Positions 18,126 to 27,673 of a DNA stretch of 64,000 nt are shown piece by piece. The stretch is from Aquimarina sp. AU58 (GTDB taxonomy: Bacteria > Bacteroidota > Bacteroidia > Flavobacteriales > Flavobacteriaceae): positions 28,479 through 92,478 of the forward strand of contig NZ_OMPD01000011.1 of assembly GCF_900312745.1 (NCBI RefSeq), read 5' to 3'. Under the pieces are notes generated by a model. The model did no database searches and was not told the origin of the DNA. It saw nothing but the letters and a program-made list of their open reading frames with translations. The translations under genes were made by a program, and so were the position numbers. Position 1 is the first letter of the stretch. Each line of letters opens with the position of its first letter.

Positions 18126-20012
18126 ATGGAAGAAAAGAAATTTGATCTTAATTCGATAATTGGATTTGCACTTATTTTTGGAATCATCGTTTGGATGTTC
18201 TATCTAAATCAACCAACTCCAGAAGAAATTGAGGCAGAAAAAGCTAAAAAAGAACAGTTAGAGTCGGAGACAAAAACAGACAAGGAAAAAACTACAGATT
18301 TTGTAAAAGAAAGTGAAGCTATCATAGCAAGTCCATCAGATTCTGTTGCATTATCTAATGCAAAATCACAATTAGGAGCATTTTCGTATTCTGCTAGTTT
18401 ACCTTCGGCCAAAGATGAATTTACGAAGATTGAGAATGAAGTTTTGAGCCTTAAAGTAAATAATAGAGGAGGGTATATCTCTGAAGCATTATTAAAAAAC
18501 TTTAAAACCTATGATTCGGTTCCTGTGTACCTGATTAAGGATGGGAAAAATGCTTCTTTCAATATTAATTTTGGAACCACAGATAATAGAATCCTAAATA
18601 CAAAAGATTTATTCTTTGAACCTACGATAACCAAAAACGGAGAGAATACAATCTTATCTATGAAACTAAAGGTTTCAAATACCAAATTTCTAGAGTATCG
18701 ATATGAACTGAAACCAGATGAGTATATGGTTGATTTTACAGTTCGATCTCAAGGGTTACAACAAGTAATTAATAGTGGTCAAACAGTAAACTTAGATTGG
18801 CAACTGCAAGGGATAAGACATGCTAAAAGTGCAGCATATGAAAATCGATATACCGAGGTTTTATATGAATATGATGGTGATAAAGATGACTATTTAGGAC
18901 AAGGAGAATTTGCAGATGACGAAGAGCAAGATGTGAGTTGGATAGCTTTTAAGCAACATTTCTTTACTTCTGTGCTGCTAACAGATGCTCCATTCAAAAA
19001 AGCATCTTTTACTTCTAAAAATATAGCAAATTCAAGTGAGTTGGATGATAAAGATATAAAAGTAACCAAAGAATTTTCTGCCTCTATGCCTTTAGAACTA
19101 CAAGGAGGGGAGCTTAATTATTCAATGGATTGGTATTATGGTCCTACTGATTATAGAATTTTAAATACTTATGAACGTAATCTTGATGAGATAGTACCTC
19201 TAGGTTGGGGGATTTTTGGGATAATAAATAAGTATTTGTTTATACCGTTTTTTGCGTTTTTAAGTGGTTTTCTACCTTATGGGATCGCTATTATTGTAAT
19301 GACGATTATTGTACGTATCATTTTATCTCCTGTTACATACAAGTCATATTTATCACAGGCTAAAATGAAAGTTTTACGACCAGAGATTACAGAAATTAAT
19401 GAGAAGCATAAGGATAATGCAATGAAGAGGCAACAAGAAACAATGGCTCTTTATGGTAAAGCAGGGGTTAACCCAATGAGTGGTTGTTTGCCAGCAGTAA
19501 TGCAGATTCCTGTTTTTTATGCCCTATTCAATTTCTTCCCAAGTGCATTTCAATTACGACAAAAAAGTTTCTTGTGGGCAGATGATTTATCTAGCTATGA
19601 TACTATAGCAGAGCTGCCATTTACTATACCTTTTTATGGAGATCATATCAGTTTATTTCCTATACTGGCATCGGTAGCTATTTTTATCTACATGATGATG
19701 ACTACAGGGCAAACTATGCAAACACAACAACCAGGGATGCCTAATATGAAATTTATTATGTATTTATCCCCATTAATGATGTTGTTCTTCTTTAATAACT
19801 ATGCGAGTGGTTTATCACTATACTATTTTATTTCTAACCTAATTACTATAGGGATTATGTTAGTCATTAAAAATGTGATTATTGATGAAGATAAGATTCA
19901 TGCCAAAATTCAAGAAAATAAGAAGAAGCCTAAGAAACAAGGTAAGTTCCAGAAAAAGATGAAAGAATTAATGGAACAGGCAGAACAACAACAAAAGACA
20001 AAAAAGAAATAA
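18126..20012 (+). CDS. yidC: Membrane protein insertase YidC
   Basis: 628 residues, the long Bacteroidota form. It inserts inner-membrane proteins alone or with the Sec translocon. The first membrane segment (about 8-24, LNSIIGFALIFGIIVWMFYL in part) is followed by an acidic linker and a large periplasmic beta-supersandwich domain (about 80-345). The conserved insertase core is at about 365-590, with YLFIPFFAFLSGFLPYGIAI, a hydrophilic groove arginine in TIIVRIILSPVTYKSY, and GVNPMSGCLPAVMQIPVFYA. The Lys-rich C-terminal tail (KKKPKKQGKFQKKMKEL) can contact ribosomes. It is followed by a strong terminator. Confidence 0.96.
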   Translation: MEEKKFDLNSIIGFALIFGIIVWMFYLNQPTPEEIEAEKAKKEQLESETKTDKEKTTDFVKESEAIIASPSDSVALSNAKSQLGAFSYSASLPSAKDEFTKIENEVLSLKVNNRGGYISEALLKNFKTYDSVPVYLIKDGKNASFNINFGTTDNRILNTKDLFFEPTITKNGENTILSMKLKVSNTKFLEYRYELKPDEYMVDFTVRSQGLQQVINSGQTVNLDWQLQGIRHAKSAAYENRYTEVLYEYDGDKDDYLGQGEFADDEEQDVSWIAFKQHFFTSVLLTDAPFKKASFTSKNIANSSELDDKDIKVTKEFSASMPLELQGGELNYSMDWYYGPTDYRILNTYERNLDEIVPLGWGIFGIINKYLFIPFFAFLSGFLPYGIAIIVMTIIVRIILSPVTYKSYLSQAKMKVLRPEITEINEKHKDNAMKRQQETMALYGKAGVNPMSGCLPAVMQIPVFYALFNFFPSAFQLRQKSFLWADDLSSYDTIAELPFTIPFYGDHISLFPILASVAIFIYMMMTTGQTMQTQQPGMPNMKFIMYLSPLMMLFFFNNYASGLSLYYFISNLITIGIMLVIKNVIIDEDKIHAKIQENKKKPKKQGKFQKKMKELMEQAEQQQKTKKK

Positions 20013-20034
20013 CCTTAATGTTGATATATTTTAG

Positions 20035-20062
20035 AAAAGCTCCTGAATAAGGAGCTTTTTTT
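20035..20062 (+). terminator. Intrinsic terminator of yidC
   Basis: A 10-bp stem (AAAAGCTCCT at 20035-20044, AGGAGCTTTT at 20050-20059) with a 5-nt loop and a T run, 22 nt after the yidC stop. Confidence 0.88.
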
Positions 20063-20159
20063 TAATTTAACCTTCGTTTTGTGAATTTGATTTTATAATA
20101 TTGGTATACTTTTTGGAGATTAGATGTGTTGAAATAATGTCCCAAATTAAATTGTAGTT

Positions 20160-20849
20160 ATGCGAAGTATATTTTTATTTTGTAGTTTATCTTTTTTTAT
20201 ATGTTACTCTGTTTTAGGTCAAAAATATAATGCATTTGATGCTAATGGTAAACGACATGGTAAATGGCAAAAAAAATATGAAGGTAGTGAACAGCTACGC
20301 TATGAAGGAAAATTTGATCACGGAAAAGAAATAGGAGAATTTAAATTTTATCAACCTAACGGAGGTAGTTCTCCTACAGCAATTAAGTTGTTTTCTAAAA
20401 GTAGCGATACTGTTAGGGTTACATACTTTACTCAAAAAAGGAAAGTAATAAGTGAGGGCCAGATGATTGGTAAAAACCGTATAGGAATATGGAAATATTA
20501 CCATAAAGGATCCGATAAGATCATGATGACTGAGCAATACCAATCTGGAAAATTAGATGGAGAACAACTTACCTATTTTGAAAATGGCCAGTTAACCGAA
20601 AAAACTTCGTATATCAATGGCAAGCAAAACGGAAAAAGAACTATGTACTCTGATACGGGTGTGATTATAAAAGAATTTACCTATGATAATGATCAATTAC
20701 ATGGGGTTACTAAGTATTATGACACAAACGGAGTATTGATTATCGAAGGAAATTATAAAAGAGGACGTAAAGATGGTATGTGGAAATACTATAAAGAAGG
20801 AAAACTCTCTGAACAAAAATTATTCCCGGTTCAAAAAAGAGGGTTTTAA
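20160..20849 (+). CDS. Exported YwqK/MORN-repeat protein
   Basis: 229 residues. A signal peptide, MRSIFLFCSLSFFICYSVLG, is followed by repeated MORN-like units of about 22 residues, such as GKRHGKWQKKYEG, EGKFDHGKEIGEFKFY, GKLDGEQLTYFENGQ and GNYKRGRKDGMWKYY. Such proteins are often labelled YwqK-family antitoxin by homology, but the exported form here has no toxin neighbour and that label should not be read as function. The repeats form an extended beta-meander that probably binds a partner at the cell envelope. It lies between yidC and mnmA with its own spacing. Confidence 0.8.
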   Translation: MRSIFLFCSLSFFICYSVLGQKYNAFDANGKRHGKWQKKYEGSEQLRYEGKFDHGKEIGEFKFYQPNGGSSPTAIKLFSKSSDTVRVTYFTQKRKVISEGQMIGKNRIGIWKYYHKGSDKIMMTEQYQSGKLDGEQLTYFENGQLTEKTSYINGKQNGKRTMYSDTGVIIKEFTYDNDQLHGVTKYYDTNGVLIIEGNYKRGRKDGMWKYYKEGKLSEQKLFPVQKRGF

Positions 20850-20885
20850 GATTGATATATAAAATATCGGTATAGATAAAACCAT

Positions 20886-20913
20886 AAAGCATTGCGCTAG
20901 CATTGCTTTTTTT
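20886..20913 (+). terminator. Weak terminator-like hairpin after the YwqK-like gene
   Basis: Arms AAAGCA and TGCTTT enclose a further GC pair region (GCGCTAGC) and are followed by a run of T from 20907. It is imperfect, and it lies 37 nt after the stop and next to the mnmA promoter region. Confidence 0.45.
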
Positions 20914-20919
20914 ATTTAT

Positions 20920-20927
20920 TACTTTTG
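20920..20927 (+). promoter_or_regulatory. -7 promoter element of mnmA
   Basis: TACTTTTG matches TAnnTTTG. Transcription would start near 20934, about 28 nt before the mnmA ATG. Confidence 0.5.
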
Positions 20928-20961
20928 CATAAAATTTTAAAGATTAAATACAGCATTTTTG

Positions 20962-22149
20962 ATGAAGAGAGTAATCGTAGGATTATCGGGTGGAGTTGAT
21001 TCTAGTGTTGCCGCATATTTACTTAAAGAACAGGGATATGAAGTTATTGGCTTGTTTATGAAAAACTGGCATGATGACTCCGTTACGATATCCGATGAAT
21101 GTCCTTGGTTAGATGATAGTAATGATGCATTATTGGTAGCAGAAAAATTAGGAATACCATTTCAGACAGTTGATCTTAGTGAAGAGTATAAGGAACGTAT
21201 AGTTGATTATATGTTCAATGAATATGAGAAAGGACGTACACCTAATCCGGATGTATTGTGCAATCGTGAAATTAAATTTGATGTTTTCCTAAAAATTGCG
21301 TTATCTCTTGGAGCAGATTATGTGGCTACAGGGCATTATTGCAGGAAGGATACTATTGTAAAAGATGGAAAAGAAGTATATCGTTTATTAGAAGGAAAAG
21401 ACCCTAATAAAGATCAATCCTATTTTTTATGTCAACTATCTCAGGAACAACTGGCAAAAACGCTTTTTCCTGTAGGTGAATTACTGAAGCCCGAAGTTAG
21501 AGATATTGCCAAAGCGCAAGGTTTAGCAACCGCAAATAAAAAGGACTCTCAGGGATTATGCTTTATCGGGAAAGTTAGATTGCCAGAATTTCTTCAACAA
21601 AAATTACAACCAAAACAAGGAAATATTATTGAAGTATCTCCTTCAGAAAAAAAATATCACCGAGAACATCCTCAATTTGTATCCAAAAGAGAGGAATTAG
21701 AGTTTTTATCTAATAAATATACGTATGATATTAATGATGGTAAGGTAGTAGGAAAACATCAGGGCGCACATTTCTATACTAAAGGACAACGCAAAGGGTT
21801 GGCTGTTGGAGGTACACCAGAACCACTTTTTGTAATAGAAACCGATGTAGAAACGAATACTATTTATACGGGGCAGGGAAAAAGACACCCTGGGTTATAT
21901 AGAAAAGCTTTGTTTATAGCTTTAGAAGAGCTGCATTGGGTGAGAGATGATCTTAAATTAATGATAGATGAAGAGTTAGAAGTAATGGCGAGAATTCGAT
22001 ATAGACAACCGTTAGAGAAAGCAACATTGTATAGGGTCGACTCTGGGGTTTATGTGGTTTTTGAAAATGATCAAAGCGCAATAACCGAAGGTCAATTTGT
22101 GGCATGGTATATCGAAGATGAATTAGTTGGGTCTGGAGTGATCTCATAA
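20962..22149 (+). CDS. mnmA: tRNA-specific 2-thiouridylase
   Basis: 395 residues from the ATG at 20962; a TTG one codon upstream is also in frame but is not needed. It activates U34 of tRNA-Lys, -Glu and -Gln with ATP and replaces the 2-oxygen with sulfur. The PP-loop is [18 protein letters not shown]. The first catalytic Cys is in [12 protein letters not shown] and the second in [23 protein letters not shown] and the C-terminal beta-barrel (about 300-395) complete the family. The length is slightly above the usual 360-370 because of an insert around 225-250. The nitronate monooxygenase-like gene follows 27 nt later. Confidence 0.96.
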   Translation: MKRVIVGLSGGVDSSVAAYLLKEQGYEVIGLFMKNWHDDSVTISDECPWLDDSNDALLVAEKLGIPFQTVDLSEEYKERIVDYMFNEYEKGRTPNPDVLCNREIKFDVFLKIALSLGADYVATGHYCRKDTIVKDGKEVYRLLEGKDPNKDQSYFLCQLSQEQLAKTLFPVGELLKPEVRDIAKAQGLATANKKDSQGLCFIGKVRLPEFLQQKLQPKQGNIIEVSPSEKKYHREHPQFVSKREELEFLSNKYTYDINDGKVVGKHQGAHFYTKGQRKGLAVGGTPEPLFVIETDVETNTIYTGQGKRHPGLYRKALFIALEELHWVRDDLKLMIDEELEVMARIRYRQPLEKATLYRVDSGVYVVFENDQSAITEGQFVAWYIEDELVGSGVIS

Positions 22150-22176
22150 AAATTAAACTACACATATTTATATAGT

Positions 22177-23121
22177 ATGAACAAAATTAAAGAGCTATTT
22201 AATATTCAATACCCAATAATACAAGGAGGGATGATATGGGCAAGTGGTTGGAGATTAGCAAGTGCAGTGAGTAACTCAGGAGGATTGGGGCTTATAGGAT
22301 CGGGATCTATGTATCCAGATGTGCTTAGGGAGCATATTCAAAAATGCAAAAAAGCAACCAGTAAACCTTTTGGGGTAAATATTCCGATGTTATATCCCAA
22401 TTTGGAAGAGGCTATACAAATTATCATCGAAGAAGATGTAAAAATAGTATTTACCTCTGCCGGAAATCCAAAAATATATACGTCCTACCTTAAAGAAAAA
22501 GGAATTACGGTAGTACATGTGGTAAGTAGCCTTAAATTTGCTTTAAAAGCACAAGAGGCTGGTGTTGATGCAGTGGTAGCAGAAGGGTTTGAAGCAGGAG
22601 GACATAATGGACGAGATGAGACTACTACACTGGCATTGATTCCTATGGTTAAAGAAAGAATAAACGTTCCTTTAATCGCGGCTGGAGGTATTGCTACAGG
22701 TGCAGCTATGTATGCCGTTATGGCTCTGGGGGCAGATGGTGTTCAGGTAGGAAGTCGCTTTGTAGCAAGTGAGGAAGCATCTTCGCATATCGATTTTAAA
22801 AATATGGTGGTCGAAGCAAAAGAAGGGGATACACAACTTACTCTAAAGGAGTTAGCGCCGGTAAGGCTACTTAAAAATAAATTTTATCAGGATGTAGCAG
22901 CATTATATACTACTGCACCTTCGGTAGATGAGTTAAAAACACTATTAGGACGTGCCAGAGCAAAAAGAGGTATGTTTGAAGGAGATCTAACCGAAGGAGA
23001 GTTAGAGATAGGACAAGTGTCAGGATTAATTCATGAAATCAAGCCTGCTGGAATCATAATAGAAGATATGATCACAGAATTCAATACTGTACAGTGTAAA
23101 ATGAACGATGTTTCTCTATAA
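22177..23121 (+). CDS. NAD(P)H-dependent flavin oxidoreductase, nitronate monooxygenase-like
   Basis: 314 residues forming an FMN-binding TIM barrel. The N-terminus IQYPIIQGGMIWASGWRLAS, the central VAEGFEAGGHNGRDE (about 131-145, with the His usual for nitronate monooxygenases) and VPLIAAGGIATGAAM followed by LGADGVQVGSRF (phosphate-binding end) are clear. Members oxidise propionate 3-nitronate or act as enoyl reductases such as FabK; the sequence alone does not settle which. It starts 27 nt after mnmA and is probably in the same transcript. It converges on the glycosyltransferase gene with a 10-nt gap. Confidence 0.88.
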   Translation: MNKIKELFNIQYPIIQGGMIWASGWRLASAVSNSGGLGLIGSGSMYPDVLREHIQKCKKATSKPFGVNIPMLYPNLEEAIQIIIEEDVKIVFTSAGNPKIYTSYLKEKGITVVHVVSSLKFALKAQEAGVDAVVAEGFEAGGHNGRDETTTLALIPMVKERINVPLIAAGGIATGAAMYAVMALGADGVQVGSRFVASEEASSHIDFKNMVVEAKEGDTQLTLKELAPVRLLKNKFYQDVAALYTTAPSVDELKTLLGRARAKRGMFEGDLTEGELEIGQVSGLIHEIKPAGIIIEDMITEFNTVQCKMNDVSL

Positions 23122-23131
23122 AAATATTTTT

Positions 23132-24433
23132 TTATTCCGAAATAAGACAAGTAATATGTTGCTCGCAGATATTTAGTGTATTATAAGAATTTATACGTTG
23201 CTGTATGGTTCGTATTGTTTCTAGGTATTTATCTGTACCTAATATTTTCTCGGTAGCATTTTGTATTGTAACTACTCGAGGTTTTTCTGTTTTTAGATCG
23301 ATACTGATTCCAGAATAATCCATTCTGGAACAGATCTCATTTTTACCTTCATTAACTCCTGCAGTAATCATTGGTACACCGTGTTTAATACTAAGTAAGG
23401 CACTGCCATACCCTCCATTCATAATAAAAACATCTATATGTGGCATTACAGCATCATAAGCTATAAAATCTTCGATATAATAATGTTGTTGAGGATATCG
23501 TTTTTGTAAACCTTTAGTGTCGGTATAGCTTGTAGCTACCAGAACTATGTAATTTGAATCTTTAAAAGCTTCTAGTGATGGAATAATAAGCTTTTCTAGA
23601 TTTTTTTCTACAGTTCCCTGAGATACCAATATGACTTTTTTAGAGGTGTCTAGAATAGCACTCCAATCTTTTTTTATCTTTTGATTTTTGTTATTAGTTT
23701 GAACTTGTAGTGCACCAACATATTTTATAGAAGCCGGAAGACTATACCTTGGGTAATCGATTTCAGGAATCCCATTTTGCAAAAAGACATCCGATTGTAA
23801 AGGGGCTATATCAAAAATAGTTAGATTTTCTTCTTCGGGTAAACCCAATGAACGCAACAACTGATTATATGCAACTCTTGTTTCGTCAAAAATAAGTTTG
23901 TCCGCCATTAGCTTTATAAAATTCTGTTTTCTCTTACCAAAAAATGATGTAGCAGGCTGATGACCAATGCCGTATAAAGGAATATCGGGTGCAGAAAGTG
24001 CTAAAGGTACGACTCCTATGCTAGCAATAGGCACATTAAGTTTTTTCTTAACAATAGATCCTGGGAAAGTGTTGTCGCATACCAAAATGTCAAATGGAAA
24101 AACGTCATATATTTCTGCTATATCTTCATAGTAGCCTTTCATTCTATTAATAAACAGATTAATGATATCAAACTTAATATGCGCAATTCCTTTTAGCTTT
24201 TTTCGATCAGGATACATTTGATCTATTTCCTCTATTTTAAGTTCCTGTGCATTTCGAAATGGTAAATACGGTATTCCCATTTGATGTAGCTTGTTTTTAT
24301 ACCCCTCTCCTGTATACCATCTTACATCATATCCTTTTGTTTTGAGATGGATTGCTATAGCTGTCATAGGATTAAAATGTCCATCTGCGGGTATACACGC
24401 GAAAAGAATTTTTTTTTGAGACATCAATGTCAT
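23132..24433 (-). CDS. MGT/YjiC-type glycosyltransferase (GT1 family)
   Basis: 433 residues; the true start may be the second Met at 24424 (MSQKKILFACIPADGHFNPM). The GT-B fold begins with FACIPADGHFNPMTAIA, which carries the catalytic His, and the donor side has VILVSQGTVEKNLEKLIIP and MNGGYGSALLSIKHGVPMIT, where the usual HGG donor motif reads NGG. GT1 enzymes of this type glycosylate small molecules, lipids or antibiotics. Standing alone among tRNA-modification and nucleotide-cleaning genes, it has no pathway context. The His to Asn change in the donor loop could affect donor binding. Confidence 0.82.
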   Translation of the reverse strand: MTLMSQKKILFACIPADGHFNPMTAIAIHLKTKGYDVRWYTGEGYKNKLHQMGIPYLPFRNAQELKIEEIDQMYPDRKKLKGIAHIKFDIINLFINRMKGYYEDIAEIYDVFPFDILVCDNTFPGSIVKKKLNVPIASIGVVPLALSAPDIPLYGIGHQPATSFFGKRKQNFIKLMADKLIFDETRVAYNQLLRSLGLPEEENLTIFDIAPLQSDVFLQNGIPEIDYPRYSLPASIKYVGALQVQTNNKNQKIKKDWSAILDTSKKVILVSQGTVEKNLEKLIIPSLEAFKDSNYIVLVATSYTDTKGLQKRYPQQHYYIEDFIAYDAVMPHIDVFIMNGGYGSALLSIKHGVPMITAGVNEGKNEICSRMDYSGISIDLKTEKPRVVTIQNATEKILGTDKYLETIRTIQQRINSYNTLNICEQHITCLISE

Positions 24434-24501
24434 TAAGAAATGTTTTTTAGGAGGGTAAAATTATAATATATTAAAACTAAACCTAATTTTTGATAAAACA
24501 T

Positions 24502-24509
24502 TACTTTTG
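24502..24509 (+). promoter_or_regulatory. -7 promoter element of mazG
   Basis: TACTTTTG matches TAnnTTTG and is 15 nt before the ATG at 24524, so the leader would be only about 8 nt. Confidence 0.5.
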
Positions 24510-24523
24510 AAATAAAAAGATAA

Positions 24524-25297
24524 ATGAACTCAAGAAAAGATCAGCTTCTGGCTTTTGATAGGTTATTAACTATCATGAATGAGCTTCGTGAGCAATGTCC
24601 GTGGGATAAAAAGCAAACATTTCAGTCGTTAAGACATTTAACTATAGAAGAGACTTATGAGCTTGGTGATGCAATTCTGGATAATGATCTGGAAGAAATA
24701 AAAAAAGAGCTTGGAGATTTGCTATTACATATCGTGTTTTATGCTAAAATTGGGAGTGAAACAAAAGCTTTTGATATTGCAGATGTTGCCAACGAGATTT
24801 GTGAAAAATTAGTTCATAGACATCCTCATATTTATGGAGATGTTACTGTTGATAATGAGGAGGATGTAAAGCGTAATTGGGAAAATTTAAAGCTTAAAGA
24901 AGGAAAAAATAGCGTTCTCGAAGGGGTTCCTCAATCTTTACCAGCAATGGTAAAGGCAAGTAGGATTCAGGATAAAGTGGCCGGAGTGGGGTTTGACTGG
25001 GAAGAACCTTATCAGGTATTTGAAAAACTTAAAGAAGAACTTAATGAATTACAACACGAAATAGAAGTAGAGGATCAGGAAAAAATAGAATCAGAATTTG
25101 GAGATGTTCTTTTTTCTATGATTAATTATGCTCGTTTTCTTAAGGTAAACCCAGAAGATTCATTAGAGCGTACGAACAAAAAATTTATAAAGAGGTTTCA
25201 GTATCTAGAGTCAAAAGCAAAAGAAAATAATAAAAGCCTTAAAGATATGACACTTGCTGAAATGGATGTTTTTTGGGAAGAAGCAAAAAAACTATAA
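24524..25297 (+). CDS. mazG: Nucleoside triphosphate pyrophosphohydrolase MazG
   Basis: 257 residues with two MazG modules. It hydrolyses NTPs and dNTPs to the monophosphate, which cleans the pool and may lower ppGpp-related stress. The N-terminal module has REQCPWDKKQTFQSLRHLTI followed by EETYELGDAI and LEEIKKELGDLLLHIVFYA, the EExxE and ExxD metal-binding pattern. The C-terminal module repeats it with VFEKLKEELNELQHEI and KIESEFGDVLFSMINYARFL. All acidic residues are present. The -7 element just upstream supports the ATG at 24524. Confidence 0.95.
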   Translation: MNSRKDQLLAFDRLLTIMNELREQCPWDKKQTFQSLRHLTIEETYELGDAILDNDLEEIKKELGDLLLHIVFYAKIGSETKAFDIADVANEICEKLVHRHPHIYGDVTVDNEEDVKRNWENLKLKEGKNSVLEGVPQSLPAMVKASRIQDKVAGVGFDWEEPYQVFEKLKEELNELQHEIEVEDQEKIESEFGDVLFSMINYARFLKVNPEDSLERTNKKFIKRFQYLESKAKENNKSLKDMTLAEMDVFWEEAKKL

Positions 25298-25566
25298 TCA
25301 TATTTATGAGGTCTGTTACTCCTATATATTCTTACCAAGTTTTTTATTTGTATGTTAGAACATAGAAATAACTGGTTTTTTGACAAGAAATAGATTAACA
25401 GATACTGTTTTTACACTTTTTTTTTATGGTTTTTACTTATTTTTTTGTCTTGAAAAACCTGTAGACACTGGTTTTTTAGGTAAAATATTATCGGGACACT
25501 CTTCTGTAACAATTTTTTAACAGAAAGAAATCGTAAATTAGTGGCTAAATTCATCATCAATCAATC

Positions 25567-27102
25567 GTGAGGCTAACTCAAAGAAGAACAATATTAACAT
25601 ACTTGTTTTTCATCTTTATTTTGTTCATTCCTTTAAAAGGATATTGTTTCTTTATTGGAACAAGTGAGAGAAATGAGGATGAGAATTCTTATAAGCTATT
25701 ATTTTATAAAGATCAGTTTTCTAATAGGTCAGATTTTGTATTTACCACAGAAGCTGATCAAGTTGTAATACAAGAAAAAATAACTGATTCTACAGCTATA
25801 TTCAAAGAACTGGCATTTTCTTATGCTAAAATTGATCAGCCCAAATTAGCTTGTGAGTTTATTGAAAAGTATATTAGATCAACTCTTGATGTAACTTTTG
25901 TTGGTCATAGTAATTTTGACCAAATAAGTACATCAGATTCTCATAAACAACTTGCAGAGAAATATCTAAAACAATTTGGCTGGCTTGCCCTCTTTTGTTT
26001 TTATATTTCCTTTGTAGGTTTTTTTATAACTATAGTATTAAATTTTCGTAAAGGCACGGATAAGACAGCTAGTTTGTTAATGAGTATTTTTGTACTCCTG
26101 AATTCATGTTTCATGGCCCATTTGGGACTGTATTTTATGAATTATGAATATTATTGGCCGCATACATTATTTATGTTTTCTACGTTTGGGCTATTATATG
26201 GTCCTATTATATATTTTTATTTTAAAAGAGCCTCGCAAAACTATAAGTTCAAACGCTTGGATCTATTACACTTGGTACCGACCATATTTCTGGTGCTATT
26301 GTTGTTACCTGTTTATTTATTGCCTGCAGAAGAAAAACTTAGAATGGTTATACATTATGAACGACCATACCTTACTTTAATTTCAGTTGCTAAGCTATTA
26401 TCTTTGTTAATTTATGGTATTTTAATGGTTAATGTTTATGTTCGGAGAGTTAAGGAAAAGTTCTATTTTTCGAAACAGCTAATTAACTGGCAGCGAAACA
26501 TAATGATATTTTGTGCTGTATATATATTGTCATATGCGATATATGCATTTTTAAATGTATTGCATTTGGCTAGTGGATTTTTGTTTAACGTACAGGTAGT
26601 TTCGCTAGCAGTTATGGTCCTATATATTAGCTACTCTGCATTTGTTCAACCTTCACTATTTGGGAAATTAAGAATAGTAAAATCGGAAGATGAAAAAGAA
26701 GAAAAAATACTAAAAAATACAAATAGTAAATACGAAAAATCAGGACTAACACCAAGTTTGTCACTAGAACTTAAAGTAAAGTTGTTGTATTTACTCAAAG
26801 AAGAGAAAATTTATAAACAAAATGATATTACTCTTCATAAAGTTTCACTATTACTAGATACTACAAGACACAATACTTCTCAGATTATAAATGAACATTT
26901 CGAACTTAATTTTTTTGAATTAATCAATAAATATAGAATAGAAGAAGCTAAAGAGATTTTAAAAGGAGAGAAGCATAAAGGTTTTAATATTATTGATGTG
27001 GCTTATGAAGTAGGCTTTAATAATAAAGTTACTTTTAACAAATCGTTTAAAAAATACAACCAAATTACTCCCTCAGAATATTTAAAACGATTTGTAGCAT
27101 AG
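25567..27102 (+). CDS. Membrane-anchored AraC-family transcriptional regulator
   Basis: 511 residues from a GTG at 25567. A signal-like first segment (about 8-28) leads to a short extracytoplasmic region with a helical repeat (about 60-110), then about seven or eight membrane segments (about 135-370), and a cytoplasmic AraC DNA-binding domain (about 410-510). The two helix-turn-helix units are ITLHKVSLLLDTTRHNTSQI and FNIIDVAYEVGFNNKVTF, ending in KYNQITPSEYLKR. Membrane-bound AraC regulators are common in Flavobacteriia. It lies 571 nt upstream of SusC1 in the same direction and is the likely regulator of that pair. A decayed second copy of its 3' part lies at 32291-32627. Confidence 0.9.
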   Translation: MRLTQRRTILTYLFFIFILFIPLKGYCFFIGTSERNEDENSYKLLFYKDQFSNRSDFVFTTEADQVVIQEKITDSTAIFKELAFSYAKIDQPKLACEFIEKYIRSTLDVTFVGHSNFDQISTSDSHKQLAEKYLKQFGWLALFCFYISFVGFFITIVLNFRKGTDKTASLLMSIFVLLNSCFMAHLGLYFMNYEYYWPHTLFMFSTFGLLYGPIIYFYFKRASQNYKFKRLDLLHLVPTIFLVLLLLPVYLLPAEEKLRMVIHYERPYLTLISVAKLLSLLIYGILMVNVYVRRVKEKFYFSKQLINWQRNIMIFCAVYILSYAIYAFLNVLHLASGFLFNVQVVSLAVMVLYISYSAFVQPSLFGKLRIVKSEDEKEEKILKNTNSKYEKSGLTPSLSLELKVKLLYLLKEEKIYKQNDITLHKVSLLLDTTRHNTSQIINEHFELNFFELINKYRIEEAKEILKGEKHKGFNIIDVAYEVGFNNKVTFNKSFKKYNQITPSEYLKRFVA

Positions 27103-27673
27103 TGCAAGAAATCTTAGGTAAAAGATGAATTCTTTTCTTTTCTGAGATGCGTTTTTTATCCTTATTTTTACTAGTTCATTTGTTTGAAAACCAGTAAGAT
27201 ATGCTGTTGAAAAAAAGATATTTAGAATCAAAAAAAAGAAAATAATAGCCCTATTATCGGTATTAGTTCTCTTTAATAGGCTTGAGTGTTCATATTTATT
27301 TTTTAGAATATGCTCTTTTCTGCGTTTTTTTAGATCAAATGATTTATTTTTTTGATTTTTTTTAAAAATATTGATTTTTTACTTGTAAAAAAACATCTTT
27401 TTTGTATTAAAAATGTAATCTACCAAGTTGATTTTAGTACTCAAATCACTTTCAATATATGGTGTATTTTCAAAAACTTGAGGATTGTTAGTAAACAATG
27501 CTTATATTTATGATATCATAAATAAAAGAATGGATAAATTAAGTATATGTTGTTTTTTTATGAAATTTTATATCAATTCGTAAAAATGTAAGCGTAATTA
27601 TACATGTGACTCTTTTCTTCCTTTTGTGATAAAACTAACTATTTAAGTTTAATCTTTTTTAAAAATTCTATTT
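27103..27673 (+). other. Long intergenic region between the AraC regulator and SusC1
   Basis: 571 nt, very AT-rich, with several T runs (around 27350-27410) and no open frame with family similarity. A weak hairpin (27247-27255 with 27275-27282, one bulged C, then T-rich) may end the regulator transcript. The remainder presumably holds the SusC1 promoter, but I could not find a TAnnTTTG element that I trust, nor a clear AraC-type direct repeat. Confidence 0.4.

Noticed and set aside
20160..20849. Antitoxin function for the YwqK-like protein
   Set aside because: The label comes from homology only; it has a signal peptide and no toxin gene is next to it.
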